Of a stretch of 64,000 nucleotides of DNA, positions 55,930 through 64,000 are shown in pieces. The DNA is from Sisyra terminalis. Taxonomy: Eukaryota > Arthropoda > Insecta > Neuroptera > Sisyridae. The DNA lies in the NCBI GenBank assembly GCA_958496175.1, contig OY292279.1:10354001-10418000 (forward strand), written 5' to 3'. Under the pieces are notes generated by a model, which was not told where the DNA came from, searched no databases, and was given only the letters and a program-made list of their open reading frames with translations. The position numbers and the translations under genes were made by a program. Positions within the stretch are counted from its first letter, which is position 1, and every line of letters begins with the position of its first letter.

Positions 55930-57394
55930 ATAAATAAAGTACTATACAATCCTGTAGAATTGGTTTTTTAAGCCTTGAAACTGGCAAATCGTAAATATTA
56001 TTGAAAAATCCCAAATATCAATCAAAGTAAGATTTTTTTCTGACTTTGAACACTTATACTGTATATACAATATATAGAATATATTGCAGTCCAATTTATG
56101 TAGTATAATTTAATATAATAATATATAAAAATCGTACCATAAACATAAATTTGAACAGAAGTTGAAACAAAAATATTCGTGACGTATTGCCCAGATACGT
56201 ATTTCGATTGCCAAGCAATCCTCAAATAGTTTGGATCCCTCCGTAACTGCTTTGTAATTATTCACTTTTGTGAACAGAAGTTCAAACAAAAATATTTGTG
56301 ACGTATTGGCCACATACGTATTTCGATTGCCAAGCAATCTCCTCAGTTACGGAGTGATACAAACTACTTGATGACCACTGAGGAAGTTAACTTGGCAATC
56401 GAAATACGTATCTGGGCAATACGTCGCAAATATTATTGCGTATTTCGATTACCACGCAATCTTCCTTAGTGGTCATCAAGTAGTTTGAATCACTCCGTAA
56501 CTGCTTTGTGATGATTCACTTTTGTGAACAGAAGTTCAAAAAAAAATATTTGTGTCGTATTGCCCTAATACGTATTTCGATTGCCAAGCAACTTTCTCAG
56601 TGGTCATCAAGTAGTTTGGATCACTCCGTAACTGCTTTGTGATGATTCACTTTTGTGAATCACCACTGAGGAAGATTGCTTGGCAATCGAAATACGAATC
56701 TGGTCAATACGTCACAAATATTTTTGTTTGAGCCTCTGTTCAAATTTATGTTTCCAAGTATTGTTAAGTACCAAATTTACCAATGAATTTTTGGATTTTC
56801 TAAAGCGATTTTCCAGCCTTTTGCCCATTAAGTTTTATGAGACGATAACACATCATAAAATCAATAAAGAATCTTTAACTGTTGAAATAATTTTTATGTA
56901 AATAAACAATACACGGTGGCCTAAGAATACATTTTCATGCTATTGGGGTACTTTTGGGCCCTCCAATATGTATATTCTAGCAGACAAAGGATGGAATTTC
57001 TTACATTCTATAAGAATGTAGCACTTGTTCTGCACTTGTAGCACAGTCCTGCAGAATTCATTTTTTTTTTAAATCCTGGAAACTGGCAAATCGTAAATAT
57101 TACGGAAAAACCCCAAATATTGTTAAGTACCAGATTTACCAATTGAATTTAGGATTCCCTAAAGCTAAAATTTCCCTAAAGCTTTATGGGGTAATAACAC
57201 AGCATAAAATCGATGAGAAATCCTTAACTGTTCAAATACTTTAAGGTAAATAATCAATACACAAATATACTGTAGTTTTAGATAGCATCTTCATGCTATT
57301 GGGGTACTTTTGGGCCCTTCAATATGCAGACTTTAACCGACAAAGGATGAAACTTCTTACATTCTATAGGAATTCTATAGCACTTTGTAATGCT
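55930..57394. repeat. Tandem array (~360-bp unit) interrupted by ribozyme-like repeats
   Basis: Units starting TGTTAAGTACCA at 56762 and 57121 share TTTACCAAT, AACACA.CATAAAATCGAT, TCATGCTATTGGGGTACTTT, TGGGCCCT.CAATATG and CTTACATTCTATA. The end of a preceding unit (GAAACTGGCAAATCGTAAAT...CCCAAATAT) is at 55950-56015. The ~740 bp between this and the next unit are a cluster of family R repeats, so that cluster inserted into the array. Confidence 0.75.
56016..56756. repeat. Cluster of about six ribozyme-like repeats (family R)
   Basis: Minus-strand ribozyme-like cores at about 56173-56222, 56300-56345, 56440-56500 and 56545-56610 alternate with plus-strand ones at about 56380-56430 and 56665-56725. 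The linker GATCACTCCGTAACTGCTTT and GATGATTCACTTTTGTGAA recurs between them. Successive minus-strand GAACAGAAGTT phrases lie at 56155, 56273 and 56527, so short monomers of about 120 bp are arrayed, which recalls tandem retrozyme monomers. Several cores are mutated (CTGAGGAAGTTAAC..., GAAATACGAATC). Confidence 0.75.
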
Positions 57395-57554
57395 GGCCAT
57401 TCACGCTCCAATTTGCAGTCCAACTAGTCGGACTACTAGTCCGACTAATGATCCGACTAGTCCGACTAGACATCCAACTTCCAGCAACACCATTCACGCT
57501 CCGATTTTAGATCCAATTTCGAAAGTCGGACTGCAAGTCGGAGCGTAAATGGCC
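57395..57554. mobile_element. 160-bp MITE-like element with 30-bp terminal inverted repeats
   Basis: GGCCATTCACGCTCCAATTT at the left faces its inverted counterpart ending GGAGCGTAAATGGCC at 57540-57554. The inverted repeat continues to about 30 bp (…GCAGTCCAAC / GTCGGACTGC…). The interior is made of GTCCGACTAGT/ACTAGTCCGACT units that are themselves inverted. No clear target duplication, superfamily unknown. A related scrap is at 54148-54190. Confidence 0.65.
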
Positions 57555-58671
57555 TGTTTATGGTAACTAAAAGAATTGTGGGTTTTCGGATCCCTCCGGT
57601 TGCTGAAATACGCTTGCCTTTTTTGCTTCCAATAGGTGAAATAGAAACCCCGGAAATTTACTAAATCTAAGGCTGCATTTTATTCCAAATTTCGCATACA
57701 AGTCATCAATCAACCCCAGTTTTTCCATCGTTAAAGAACGATTTGATTTTTTTAATTTCAGCCGAATTACCCTTAATATTTGATACCTTCTTTTAGCCTA
57801 ATAAAGCCACTCTTTGATAGTTTTTCTTTCCTTCGATTTTATAATTCAAACTCTGATTCTGAACCAATAAATGGTATCATCTTCCCTCGGCAAAAAGATC
57901 TACATTTTCATTCCCCAATCCCCCCTTATTATTCACCACCCAATCCAAGTTTACTTGTTTTTTTTGGCGAAGAAATTTACCGAACCAATATCATTTTAAA
58001 CCAAAGAAAAAATAAAAAACAAGGAATTAATCTATTTTTTTTCTTTATCCCACAGATTTACTTAGAAACTTGGTGGTTTTTTCAATCTCGTTTGCATAAA
58101 ATCATTTGCACAAAACCCATTTAAAAGTATAATATTATAGATGGAAGAAATGAGCTTTTCTTTGGAGTGCATGTCAATAATCATTATGAAATCATTTTCC
58201 AGTCATTAAAGCTGTATTAGTGTATTTTAACGACCAAAATATTCGCTGGTTACTTTCAATAAAAAAGCTTCGTCCTATAAACCAATGGTTGTTGGAAATT
58301 GTGGTTTTTTCGCAAATCTAATAACAGTGTTTTACGTATATACTTCCCTTTTATATCAATCATTTTTTTACCACCCACAAGCAATGATTTTCCCTACCAA
58401 ATGACATGTTAATTGTTAGGTAAGGCTTTTTTTTTTTGAACCAATATTTTTTTCCAAATCTATTAAGCTTCCATTGTTTACATAAATCACAGAGTAAAAT
58501 AATTGATCTAAATTATTCAATAGAAAATTATTAAAGCCACACCACTGTGGATGACAATTGATGAATTGCATCGTTCACATTTACCATATTATGTTATCAG
58601 GGATTAGCCATTCGCCCTTAATTATTTCCCTAATATAATCACACTTATAATGCACATTATATGTATATATA
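57555..58671. other. Intergenic sequence, nothing recognised
   Basis: Unique AT-rich DNA. A 114-codon plus frame (57780-58124) has poly-Phe from T runs and no domain, so it is not called. (TA)n run near 58660. Confidence 0.35.
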
Positions 58672-59976
58672 TATATGTAAATATTAATATTAAGAGCTTA
58701 AACTTTCACAGGATTTTTTTTTGTCATTCCCAACCATATTTTCAAAATAATTAAGAAAAAAAATCATAATTTTTTTTTGAATCAGTCTAATATATAGACT
58801 AATATATTAAACTACCATCAAATTTTGGTATTTCTGGCATCCAATCACCTGAGATTGCAAGAGTGTGCATTAAGGTTTCATTTTCCTCATTGATGTACAT
58901 TGACACCATGAACTTGCATATACTTGCAAACATTCAAAGGGAACATTCCTATAGGAATCCACTTGAAAAATCACATAGGAAACCATATAGAAATCCACAT
59001 TAGAATCCATCCGAAAACAATGCATGTAGATTAAACTGATTCCTAAAAAAAATATGATTTTTTTTTTCTTAATTATATCAAAAATATTATTGGGAATGAC
59101 AAAAAAAATCCTGTGAACAATATTCTCTTGCACTTTGGAATTTTATAGCTCACGTTGGTGACAATATTTCGGAATGACCAAGATTTATTCTTGTAGAAAA
59201 TTGAAGGATCTACAAAAAAGGTCTCTGACAAGTTTTTGATATATTTATTCCTTCAAAAGTTATTCGAGGTCAAAGTTGAACTAAAGAGAAACTTTAATAT
59301 TTTTTTCAATTTTTTGACGCAACCATCAATTTTATGAGAAAATTTTATAGGACATTTTTTGTAGAGCACTTTTTTTTCTATAACTTATTTACATAAAAGC
59401 TATTGATATTTTTCACAGGTCTTAAGTTATTTCCATAAAACTGAAAATTCCCTGAATTATTATATTTTTACTAAAAAAAAATATTTTTTTAATTTTATTT
59501 CAATAACTTAGGACCTGTGAAAAATATCAAAAACTTTTATAGAGATAAGTTATAGGAATAAAGTGCTCTACAAAAAATGTCCTAAAAAATTTTCTCATAA
59601 AATTGATGGTTGCGTCAAAAAATTGAAAGAATATTTAAATTTCTCCTTAGTTCAACTTTGACCTCGAATAACTTTTGAAGGAATAAATATATCAAAAACT
59701 TGTGCGGAGACCTTTTTTGTAGATCGTTCAATTTTCTACAAGAATATACCTTGGTCATTCCGAAATATTGTCACCAACGTGAGCTATAAAATTCCAAAGT
59801 GCAAGAGAATATTGTTCCCATGTTATTTAAATGGAAAATCGAAATTTGCGATGCGGCACCCCTTAATATTAATATTAAGAGCTTAAACTTTCACAGGATT
59901 TTTTTTGTCATTCCCAACAATATTTTCGACATAATTAAGAAAAATAAAAATCATCATTTTTTTGTATCAGTCTAAT
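58672..59976. repeat. Palindrome of the same family (0.95 kb) with an outer arm fragment
   Basis: 59029-59976 mirrors around 59502 with the standard phrase order. 58672-59028 carries, in opposite order, an outer-arm fragment: TATTAAGAGCTTAAACTTTC, GAATCAGTCTAAT, and the CCTATAGGAATCCACTTGAA / ACATAGGAAACCATATAG block seen at both sides of the 41.6-43.3-kb palindrome. An 87-codon minus frame here is incidental. Confidence 0.8.
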
Positions 59977-60469
59977 ATATATATCTTTAGTAGTTCCACC
60001 ACACCTAAACAATATAAGTAATAGGAAGTGAGGTAATTTTTATAGATTAGTTTAACATGAAGTATTCATAACACGCAAGATGGATTTTCCACGGGAAATT
60101 GTATAAAAATTAAAGAGAAATTCATGCTTTTTATTAACAAAATGATTGATAAGTTTTTGGACTTTAATTTAATGATTCCAATTGATTTTTGATACAAGTT
60201 TGTATCCTATCAAAACGTACAAGCTTTAAAAGCTTTTCCTCTATCACCTCAAAATGGCGGAAATGCAACTGTAATATTAATTGAACGCTAAAAAATCAGA
60301 AAATTTCAAGGTTTCGACATATTCGACAAATGAAACTTAAAATATTTGTTAAATAGAATAATTTTATTATATCCGGAAAATTTGAATTTTCTAGTATTAT
60401 TTTGGTCACAACAATATTTAATAATTTCGTATCAATAAAAGGTAATAATTGGGTTTGATTAGGTTTGCC
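59977..60469. other. Intergenic sequence
   Basis: AT-rich, non-coding. Near 60264 it shares ATGCAACTGTAAT and TGAACGCTAAAAA with a spot at about 27016. Nothing else recognised. Confidence 0.35.
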
Positions 60470-60790
60470 AGGGGAGAGGGGGGCATGAAAGTGCCCCCAG
60501 ATAAAGTCGATAAAATTAAGACAAAATCTTTTGGGTTTTGAATTTAAGGACAATTCATGTTTCAATCCAGGTTGCAACAATTGAAAGTTGCATTAGGTAG
60601 TAAAGGAATTTTAAAAGTGATTTTTAGGGTTTTTAATTTCAAAATATGCCTCAAGGGCAGGGGGCACGGAAGTGCTTTTTAGATAAAATTAATAATATTT
60701 CCACCATTAGATTAGAACCTCTACGGTTCGAATTTCAGGTCAACAATTGATGTTCAAATTGCAACAATTAAAAGTTGTATTAGGGTAAAT
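60470..60790. repeat. Diverged tandem duplication (~190 bp)
   Basis: 60473-60599 and 60658-60785 share GGGGGGCA(TGAAA/CGGA)GTGC, AGATAAA, TTTGAATTT.AGG.CAA, ATG.TTCAA and TGCAACAATT.AAAGTTG.ATTAGG. A related G-rich phrase is at 21280-21305. Non-coding. Confidence 0.6.
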
Positions 60791-62369
60791 ATATAAGGGA
60801 TGATTCGTCACTTTTTTTACTTATAGGGTATTAAATAATGTCCAAGTATTTAAGGGTTGAAGAAATTGGGAAAGGTAGAAAACTTGTCAAAAATTGTGAT
60901 TTCTTGGTATATCTAATTTCGGTTTAATTTGATTAATATTTGGATTTAAAATAAACGTATTTCGTAAAGAATCTGTTTATGTAATAATAATAAATATACA
61001 ACAGAAATGAATCGCGGATTAGAACCACTATAGCACAATTTACTAGAAAATAAAATTAAAATAAAACAGGAAATACAATTTAGCAAATATTGATATCCCT
61101 AAGAGAAACATTAGTCGATTTCATTGTATTAGCAATTGATTTTAATTGAATTTTTGCGAATTAATTGAACCATAATGGTTCTGATCCACGTTGACGTGCC
61201 TAATCCACAGGAATACCAAATAGAATAAAAATTTATGAATAATTAACTGCAAAAAAATTCATAAAATTCAGCATAATCTTTAGCGGAAAAATGATAGTTT
61301 CTTTCTTAGTAATAAGGTCAGCCAAATAGTATACTTGGGTCAGGGAAATCAGGGAATTTGTGTTGAAAAAAAAATTGGGGAGCCTTCGAAAAAAATCGGA
61401 AACACTTAAATGAAGCTCAACTAAAACCAATTAAACCCCAATTTACTAACCCTAATTTAGTTATTTTTTGAATTATTTTATCGTATCTCCTTGGTTTTTT
61501 ATCCAATTTTTATTTTCCATTCTTCAATTTTCCATTTTGATTTTCCTTATTCTTTTCTAGAAACATATTCCAAAGTTTTCTAAGTCCCTTAGACGTTTCT
61601 CAAGGATTGTATGTATATTTTGTAAGTAGTTAGGCAACCAATGTTACTTTTATGTATAAATGATCAATTGTATCTTCTTTAATTACTATCCTTCTTATCA
61701 ATACTACAAATTGATTTTTATTACAATTATTGAAAAATATGAACCGTTTATTTTGAAAGTGAGTTAAGTCCATTTCATGAACAGTCCCTATAGTATTATC
61801 ATTTTAACCATAGGAACATAAGATACTAAAGAGGAGGGAATAATTGGCGTTTTTGTTAACAAATAAAATGAAATCCTTTTTCCCAAGCCGTTTTGGAGTA
61901 ATGTTGGTCACCGACTTTGAAAACACCATTTTGAGAAAATTAAAAGTTTAAAGTTTGAAAAGCACTTTACATAGGATAATTTTTTTTTTCAAATTTGAGT
62001 GTAACTTCGAAAATATTCACCGGAACGATATGAAATTTTCTGTATGTTTTCTGAAATATATGTACATTAAGAAAAGAAAATTACAAAAAAAAAAAAACGT
62101 TTTTTTGAAAATTCTTACTGTATATAACCCCTTAAGCCCCAAATAATTAAATGAGTTTCTTATCTTCCACGCTTTTCATCCAATTTTCATTTTCCATTAT
62201 TCAATTTTCCCTATTCTTTTCGGGAAGTTTTCTATATCCCTTTGACGTTTCTAAGGGCTCTATGTATATTTTAAAGTAGGTAGGTAGGCAACCAGTGGTA
62301 CTTTTATGTATAAAAGGTTAGTAGACTAATAGTATTAAATTTTTGGACAATCTTACAATGGAAATTAGT
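60791..62369. other. Intergenic sequence with an inverted copy of the 8.1-kb repeat
   Basis: 61738-61862 is the reverse complement of 8084-8205, including GAACCGTTTATTTTGAAAGT, CATAGGAACATAAGATAC and GGGAATAATTGGCGTTTTTG. 61555-61660 and 62210-62320 share TTTTCTA.AA, GACGTTTCT.A.GG, TATGTATATTTT.TAAGTAG and TAGGCAACCA, a diverged direct duplication of about 650 bp. No gene. Confidence 0.5.
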
Positions 62370-62665
62370 GGCTATATTTCCTGGAAATCAAAAAATTTAT
62401 AGAATATCTGGCTCAAGCACACCCACAATCTGGCAACGTTGCATTTTCGACTTTGTTTTTAATTTAATTCGCGATTTTTTTGATGATTTAAGTCTAATAT
62501 GGTATAATTCTCTCTTTTGTGGCTAAATTTTCATGATGGACCGATTTAATTGTGAATTAAATTGAAAACAAAGTCGAAAATGCAACGTTGCCAGATTGTG
62601 GGTGTGTTAAAGTACACTTGAGCCAGATATTCTATCAATTTGTTGATTTCTAGGAAATATTGGCA
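62370..62665. mobile_element. Inverted-repeat MITE with ~100-bp arms
   Basis: Arms 62370-62470 and 62534-62665 are inverted copies. Shared phrases include ATATTTCCT.GAAATCAA, AGAATATCTGGCTCAAG, CACACCCACAATCTGGCAAC and GTTGCATTTTCGACTTTGTT. The right arm has a 12-bp insertion. The loop is about 60 bp. No target duplication was resolved because another element starts at its right edge. Confidence 0.7.
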
Positions 62666-62803
62666 TATTATACAGGTGACCTCATCAGATGACGTATCCA
62701 GAAGAAATTCGTACATATCTTCAGACTGATCGAAATTTCAAAATTCTTCGTATGACGTCATTTTTTTTCTAATGGGGCAACCTGTGTAGTTTATAAACTT
62801 TGT
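62660..62803. mobile_element. Short relative of the Mutator-like MITE
   Basis: The right end GGCAACCTGTGTAGTTTATA followed by AACTTTG matches the terminus of the 19261-19586 MITE. The interior (ATCCAGAAGAAATTCGTACA, TCTTCAGACTGA, TACGTCATTTTT-like blocks) matches its right half. The left end is a worn terminus (TATACAGGTGACCTCAT). It abuts the inverted-repeat MITE to its left. Confidence 0.7.
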
Positions 62804-63775
62804 CGTCGATAAATTAGTGGGTTTGGACTATGTTGAAATAAAATAAAAAGCATTTACTGCGGAAAAAAATACTCTACATTGGTATGTTTAAATTATAAAT
62901 CGATACGTATGGGGAATAGTCTCGGAAAATAGAACAAAACTTTAACGCTGAAATATTTATATTTGTCATTAGGCACGCATATGCTACGTGTATATTCTCC
63001 TGCGATTAAATACATATTTAAATAAATTAAAGCTGGAGGAAATAAATATTTCGGTAAGTATTACATGTCACGCATACTTTCCATACCACCAAAAGTCAAT
63101 ATCCTCCCGTTACTTATTTATCGAACGACAATTGTATGGGGAAAAAGAAAATGTCTATTTGAAGTTAATAATGAAGATGTTAAGACATTTATCGGAAAAA
63201 GTGTTTTAATATTTTTATGTGCATTTATTATTAAATGTGTTTATTTTTGTTAGCTTGGACAAAAGCGTTACATATATATCCTCTACATACTATACATATG
63301 ACACGTGGTTGGTCGCATTTGAAAAAGTAAGAAATTTGTATTTTGCATTTGTTGGCTCTCGACCTGGCTTCAAAACTCACTCAATCGCTCCCGTATCCCG
63401 GCTTCCCGATTTCCCGGGCACGCAGCCAAAATTTCCACTCACTAAATAGTAAACAGACTATACATCTAATCACGTCTTTGACATTAGGTGTTTAAAACAT
63501 CTTGGATTCAACATATACACAACATATACGTTAATGATAACTTATACGAAATGATTTAAGCACTAAATCTTAAGTGCATCATTCTTGATTTTATTGCCTC
63601 TTAAAACTTTAGTGTTTTACAAAATTTTTCAAACACTTTCCACGGCGAATTCAACACCATTTGGAAAGCCAAAATTGTTAATAAGAATCGGAATTTTGTT
63701 GATTTCTTAATACTTTTTCTAGAACGACTGCATCAAGTACTTAAACATTTCACTGTAAAAAATCAAATTTCACCA
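62804..63775. other. Unique intergenic island
   Basis: Mixed-composition, repeat-free, with CCCGGCTTCCCGATTTCCCG near 63397. Several overlapping 62-76 codon frames on the plus strand (62988-63449) lack domains. Nothing called. Confidence 0.3.
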
Positions 63776-64000
63776 AAATAAGATTTTTTCGGTGACTTTG
63801 ATCAGTTATACTGTGTATATAATGTATAGCATATATTGCGGTCCAATTTATGTAGTATAATCTGATATAATAATATATAAAAAGCATACCATAAACATAA
63901 ATTTGAACAGAAGTTCAAAAAAAAAATATTCGGGACGTATTGCCCAGATACGTATTTCGATTGCCAAGCAATCCTCAGTGGTCATCAAGTAGTTTGGATC
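63776..64000 (-). repeat. Ribozyme-like repeat (family R), minus strand, cut by window end
   Basis: Minus-strand order: GATCCAAACTACTTGATGAC, CACTGAGGA, TTGC-TTG-GCAA (stem II shortened because AAG is missing), TCGAAATACGTATC, TGGGCAATACGTCCCG, tail, and the extended terminus GTCACCGAAAAAATCTTATT at 63778-63797. The upstream part continues beyond the window, so a facing copy may lie outside. Confidence 0.75.

Noticed and set aside
57780..58124. 114-codon plus-strand frame
   Set aside because: Low-complexity Phe-rich translation of T runs, no domain and no homologous features.

Overview
The window looks like nuclear DNA of an insect, or at least an arthropod. It is very AT-rich, almost gene-free and packed with decayed transposons: Jockey-type LINEs, Helitrons, mariner, hAT and Mutator-type MITEs, and Penelope-like or retrozyme-like repeats. 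Two short intronless genes and a heat-shock-type promoter are the only gene-like units I can support. I cannot name the species. No tRNA, rRNA or CRISPR array is visible.

Layout. 0-7.1 kb: degenerate tandem repeats, an isolated promoter-like patch (2.6 kb), a short non-autonomous Helitron (3557-4503) next to a ribozyme-like repeat, then AT-rich sequence. 7.1-9.9 kb: a MITE with TTAA duplications and a four-unit tandem array. 9.9-18 kb: unique islands, an inverted pair of ribozyme-like repeats, a hAT MITE and a LINE scrap. 18-25.3 kb: a 296-bp tandem duplication, two mariner fossils (one split by a MITE with a 9-bp target duplication), another hAT MITE, and a composite of Helitron and Jockey fossils. 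27-29.3 kb: direct repeats. 29.9-36.1 kb: two same-strand genes encoding Cys/Pro-rich proteins with SAXO-like (stabilizer of axonemal microtubules) modules, separated by repeats. 36.4-43.3 kb: a ~620-bp palindrome of ribozyme-like repeats, a second copy of the Helitron/Jockey composite, a tandem duplication and a 1.69-kb palindrome. 45.6-54.2 kb: a mariner scrap, a hAT MITE, a complete non-autonomous Helitron (49879-51395) and two more large palindromes. 55.5-55.9 kb: an in-register heat-shock-element array with TATA box and A-rich leader but no heat-shock coding sequence. 55.9-64 kb: a tandem array interrupted by a cluster of ribozyme-like repeats, small MITEs, a fourth large palindrome and a last ribozyme-like repeat cut by the window end.

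How the parts work together. The two SAXO-like proteins probably bind microtubules of sperm or sensory axonemes. The larger has six modules at a 34-residue period and the smaller keeps one, so they look like tandem paralogs. The most unusual DNA is a short repeat family (about a dozen copies) whose core can fold like a hammerhead ribozyme of the Penelope-element type. It recurs in head-to-head pairs, in a tandem cluster, and at both tips of a 1.69-kb palindrome. Its catalytic competence is unproven, because one extra nucleotide lies between the core and stem II.
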